Positions 62,267-64,000 of a stretch of 64,000 nucleotides of DNA are shown piece after piece. The DNA comes from Bradyrhizobium manausense (GTDB lineage Bacteria; Pseudomonadota; Alphaproteobacteria; Rhizobiales; Xanthobacteraceae): positions 1,240,001-1,304,000 of the forward strand of contig NZ_JAFCJI010000002.1 in assembly GCF_018131105.1 (NCBI RefSeq), given 5' to 3'. Numbering within the stretch: position 1 is the first letter of the stretch; every line of letters starts with the position of its first letter. A program made the position numbers and the translations under genes. Below the pieces are notes generated by a model. The model worked only from the letters and a program-made list of their open reading frames with translations. It was not told where the DNA came from and made no database searches.

Positions 62267-62629
62267 GAATCTCGCCCCTGCTGGCCTTCTGATAGAGCTC
62301 GACGGATGGAGGATGCGACCCGCCCCTGGGGATGGTCAAATTACGGATCGCTAATCTGCCGAGGTCGGATGTAAGCGCTGATACCGCTATCTGCCACCTC
62401 AAGGGTTAAAAACCCCAAGGAAACAGCGATATTCACGGGAACTGTGGTGTCCTGCGGCGTTGACGAAAACAAGACGCTCGCTTATAAGCCGCGCAAATTG
62501 TCCGCGATGAACCCGGTACGCCACCGGGAGCGGCTCTTCCGGGGCCGGAAATGGCTCATTTGGGGCCGCATCTTCCGGACTTTACCATCAATTCTACAGG
62601 CAAATTGCCCGGTCAGCGGAGAAAAACCC
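62267..62629. other. Intergenic region before rpmH
   Basis: 363 bases without a convincing gene. It holds the rpmH promoter (62460-62488) and its roughly 135-base leader. The leader includes an in-frame open stretch that joins rpmH but has no ribosomal-protein sequence. No promoter for the divergent kinase gene was recognised. Confidence 0.5.
62460..62488 (+). promoter_or_regulatory. Sigma70-type promoter of rpmH-rnpA
   Basis: TTGACG (62460-62465), 17-base spacer, TATAAG (62483-62488). Both hexamers are one base from consensus and the spacing is ideal. It would give a leader of about 135 bases before the rpmH start. Confidence 0.7.
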
Positions 62630-62764
62630 GTGAAGCGGACTTATCAACCCAGCAAACTGGTGCGCAAGCGCCGTCACGGTTTCCGTGCTCGTCTCGCCAC
62701 TGCCGGCGGCCGCAAGGTCCTCGCCGCTCGCCGCGCCCGCGGCCGCAAGCGTCTGAGCGCCTGA
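62630..62764 (+). CDS. rpmH: 50S ribosomal protein L34
   Basis: 44 residues, very basic, starting at GTG 62630 with GGAG upstream. The sequence begins MKRTYQPSKLVRKRRHGF and ends ARGRKRLSA, the invariant pattern of L34. It belongs to the large ribosomal subunit. The frame is open upstream by about 60 codons but that part has no L34-like sequence. The gene precedes rnpA by 28 bp, the standard order in bacteria. Confidence 0.98.
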   Translation: MKRTYQPSKLVRKRRHGFRARLATAGGRKVLAARRARGRKRLSA

Positions 62765-62792
62765 GCCGGACCCCCTTTTCCGGGATTTCATC

Positions 62793-63194
62793 ATGGATCG
62801 GCTGAGGCAGCGAGCGGATTTCCTCGCCGTTGCCAATGGCGCGCGGGCGAACAGTCCCGCGTTCGTCCTGCAAAGCCGCCGCCGCGACGACTTTGGCCCG
62901 ATCCGGATCGGCTTCACCGTTACCAAAAAGAACGGCAACGCCCCCGAGCGCAATCGCATCCGGCGCCGGCTTCGCGAATTGGTGAAGCGGCTCGATCCGG
63001 TATCGATGCTACCCCATCATGATTACGTGCTGGTCGGCCGCAGGGACGCGCTGTCGCGCGACTTCACGACCATGCTCGACGATCTGCGCATAGCGTTCGC
63101 GAAGCCCGCGCGGCATACGCACGCGGGACGCGGCCCGAAAACCGACGGCCCAAGGCCGGGCCCCGCTCCCGCGACCAGCCGCAAACCGAATTGA
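62793..63194 (+). CDS. rnpA: Ribonuclease P protein component
   Basis: A 133-residue basic protein. It starts LRQRADFLAVANG and carries the RNase P protein signature in KKNGNAPERNRIRRRLRELV (about residues 48-67), the RNA-binding RNR helix. It binds the catalytic RNA that trims the 5' ends of tRNA precursors. The C-terminal tail (about 105-133) is Pro-, Gly- and Arg-rich and longer than in E. coli. It lies between rpmH and yidC, the conserved order. Confidence 0.95.
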   Translation: MDRLRQRADFLAVANGARANSPAFVLQSRRRDDFGPIRIGFTVTKKNGNAPERNRIRRRLRELVKRLDPVSMLPHHDYVLVGRRDALSRDFTTMLDDLRIAFAKPARHTHAGRGPKTDGPRPGPAPATSRKPN

Positions 63195-63210
63195 TGACGA
63201 GACCATAGTG

Positions 63211-64000
63211 ATGACCGACAATCGCAATACCATCCTCGCCGTCATTCTGTCCGGCCTGGTGCTGATCGCCTGGCAATACTTCTACAACGTGCCGGCAATG
63301 GAGAAGCAGCGCGCCCAGCAGCAGACGCAGGCCGAGCTCCAGAAGAAGAACACCCCACAGGCGACGACGTCCGCGACGCCGGGCACCACGCCGCAGGCCG
63401 GCAGCACGACGACGCCGAACGCCGCGCCCGGCGCGAACCAGCAGGCCCAGCCGGTCGTGGCCCGCGACACCGCGATTGCCGCCAGCCCCCGCGTGAAGAT
63501 CGATACGCCGCGCCTCGCCGGCAGCATTTCGCTGAAGGGCGGCCGCATCGACGACCTCGCACTGCTGCAATTCCGCGAGACCGTCGACCCGCAGTCGCCG
63601 CCGATCATTCTCTATTCGCCCTCCGGCACGGCAGAGCCCTATTACGCCGAGTTCGGCTGGGTGGCGGCGACGGGCGTGACCTCGAAGATGCCTGATGCCC
63701 AGACCGTCTGGCAGCAGGACGGCAGCGGCAGCCTGACCCCGACGACGCCCGTCGTGCTGAAGTGGGATAACGGCGAAGGCCTCACCTTCCGCCGCACCAT
63801 CTCGGTCGACGACCACTATCTCTTCAGCATCAAGGACGACGTGAGCAATGTCGGCAACGCGCCGGTGACGCTCTATCCGTTCGCGCTGATCTCGCGCCAC
63901 GGCACGCCGCAGGTCTCCGGCTATTACATCCTGCATGAAGGCCTGATCGGCTATCTCGATGGCCTGCAGGAATACGCCTACAAGAAGATCGACGAAGCAA
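63211..64000 (+). CDS. yidC: Membrane protein insertase YidC (5' part)
   Basis: ATG 63211; the frame is open to the window end, giving 263 residues of a protein normally near 600. The N-terminal membrane segment NTILAVILSGLVLIAWQYFY is followed by a Gln-, Thr- and Pro-rich linker (about 40-85) and then the periplasmic P1 beta domain (IDTPRLAGSISLKGGRIDDL, SPSGTAEPYYAEFGW). The conserved insertase core lies beyond the window. It is 16 bp after rnpA. Confidence 0.96.
   Translation, partial: MTDNRNTILAVILSGLVLIAWQYFYNVPAMEKQRAQQQTQAELQKKNTPQATTSATPGTTPQAGSTTTPNAAPGANQQAQPVVARDTAIAASPRVKIDTPRLAGSISLKGGRIDDLALLQFRETVDPQSPPIILYSPSGTAEPYYAEFGWVAATGVTSKMPDAQTVWQQDGSGSLTPTTPVVLKWDNGEGLTFRRTISVDDHYLFSIKDDVSNVGNAPVTLYPFALISRHGTPQVSGYYILHEGLIGYLDGLQEYAYKKIDEA

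Noticed and set aside
62444..62629. In-frame upstream extension of rpmH by about 62 codons
   Set aside because: It lies in the promoter and leader, overlaps the -35/-10 region and has no L34-like sequence; GTG 62630 gives the invariant protein length.

Overview
The window reads as chromosomal DNA of a Bradyrhizobium-like alphaproteobacterium (family Nitrobacteraceae). Support comes from the high GC content, the gene families present, several families of GC-rich intergenic palindromes of the kind scattered through Bradyrhizobium and Rhodopseudomonas genomes (1389-1477, 12857-12883, 47628-47762, 60641-60716), a perfect FNR/FixK-type box (40618-40631) and the rpmH-rnpA-yidC block at the right end. 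The genus is inferred from memory of these families, not from a search. I see no insertion sequence, prophage, CRISPR array or rRNA. One tRNA gene, tRNA-Arg(ACG), is present.

Layout. 1-1360: end of a C-P lyase (phosphonate) operon, phnM plus a 2H-phosphoesterase-like DUF1045 gene. 1508-9591: DHDPS-family lyase, chemoreceptor, MarR/enoyl-CoA hydratase pair, and TetR with a divergent EmrAB-type efflux pair. 9783-12784: secreted tannase/feruloyl esterase-family protein and serA-like phosphoglycerate dehydrogenase. 12922-30252: a large sugar-biosynthesis locus. 30521-32572: MarR, small membrane protein, MFS exporter. 32582-35730: DHDPS-family lyase divergent from a GlcD-type FAD oxidase and an FCD-type GntR. 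35737-38505: small ORFs and a YgiQ radical SAM protein. 38783-43541: two divergent AspT-type transporters around a FixK-like box, then an amidohydrolase interrupted by an amber codon. 43707-47562: StyA/StyB-like two-component flavin monooxygenase, LysR, luciferase-like monooxygenase. 47812-49804: TetR and MFS gene around a striking double operator. 49927-51711: frameshifted lipoprotein and NagZ-like glycosidase. 51826-59368: tripartite RND pump with two permeases. 59484-62266: diguanylate cyclase, tRNA-Arg, orphan histidine kinase. 62630-64000: rpmH, rnpA, start of yidC.

The most interesting region is 12922-30252. It encodes each step type needed to turn sedoheptulose 7-phosphate into a nucleotide-activated heptose: a SIS isomerase, a sugar kinase and cytidylyltransferase fused in the reverse of the usual HldE order, and a GmhB-like phosphatase. 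It also carries its own split transketolase and a transaldolase, which could supply or extend the sugar phosphate. Around these lie three NAD-dependent epimerases, a UDP-galactopyranose-mutase-like flavoprotein, a Gfo/Idh oxidoreductase, a UDP-glucose-dehydrogenase homologue that has lost both catalytic Lys and Cys, three methyltransferases, a radical SAM/SPASM protein and a three-domain rhodanese. No glycosyltransferase, flippase or polymerase is present. I infer a pathway to an unusual, possibly carbon-chain-extended and methylated sugar.

Regulatory DNA is rich. Good inverted repeats lie at MarR, TetR, LysR, GntR and FixK-controlled promoters and are listed separately. Two genes look damaged: the amidohydrolase (in-frame TAG at codon 91) and the DUF2846-like lipoprotein (one base apparently missing from a G run).
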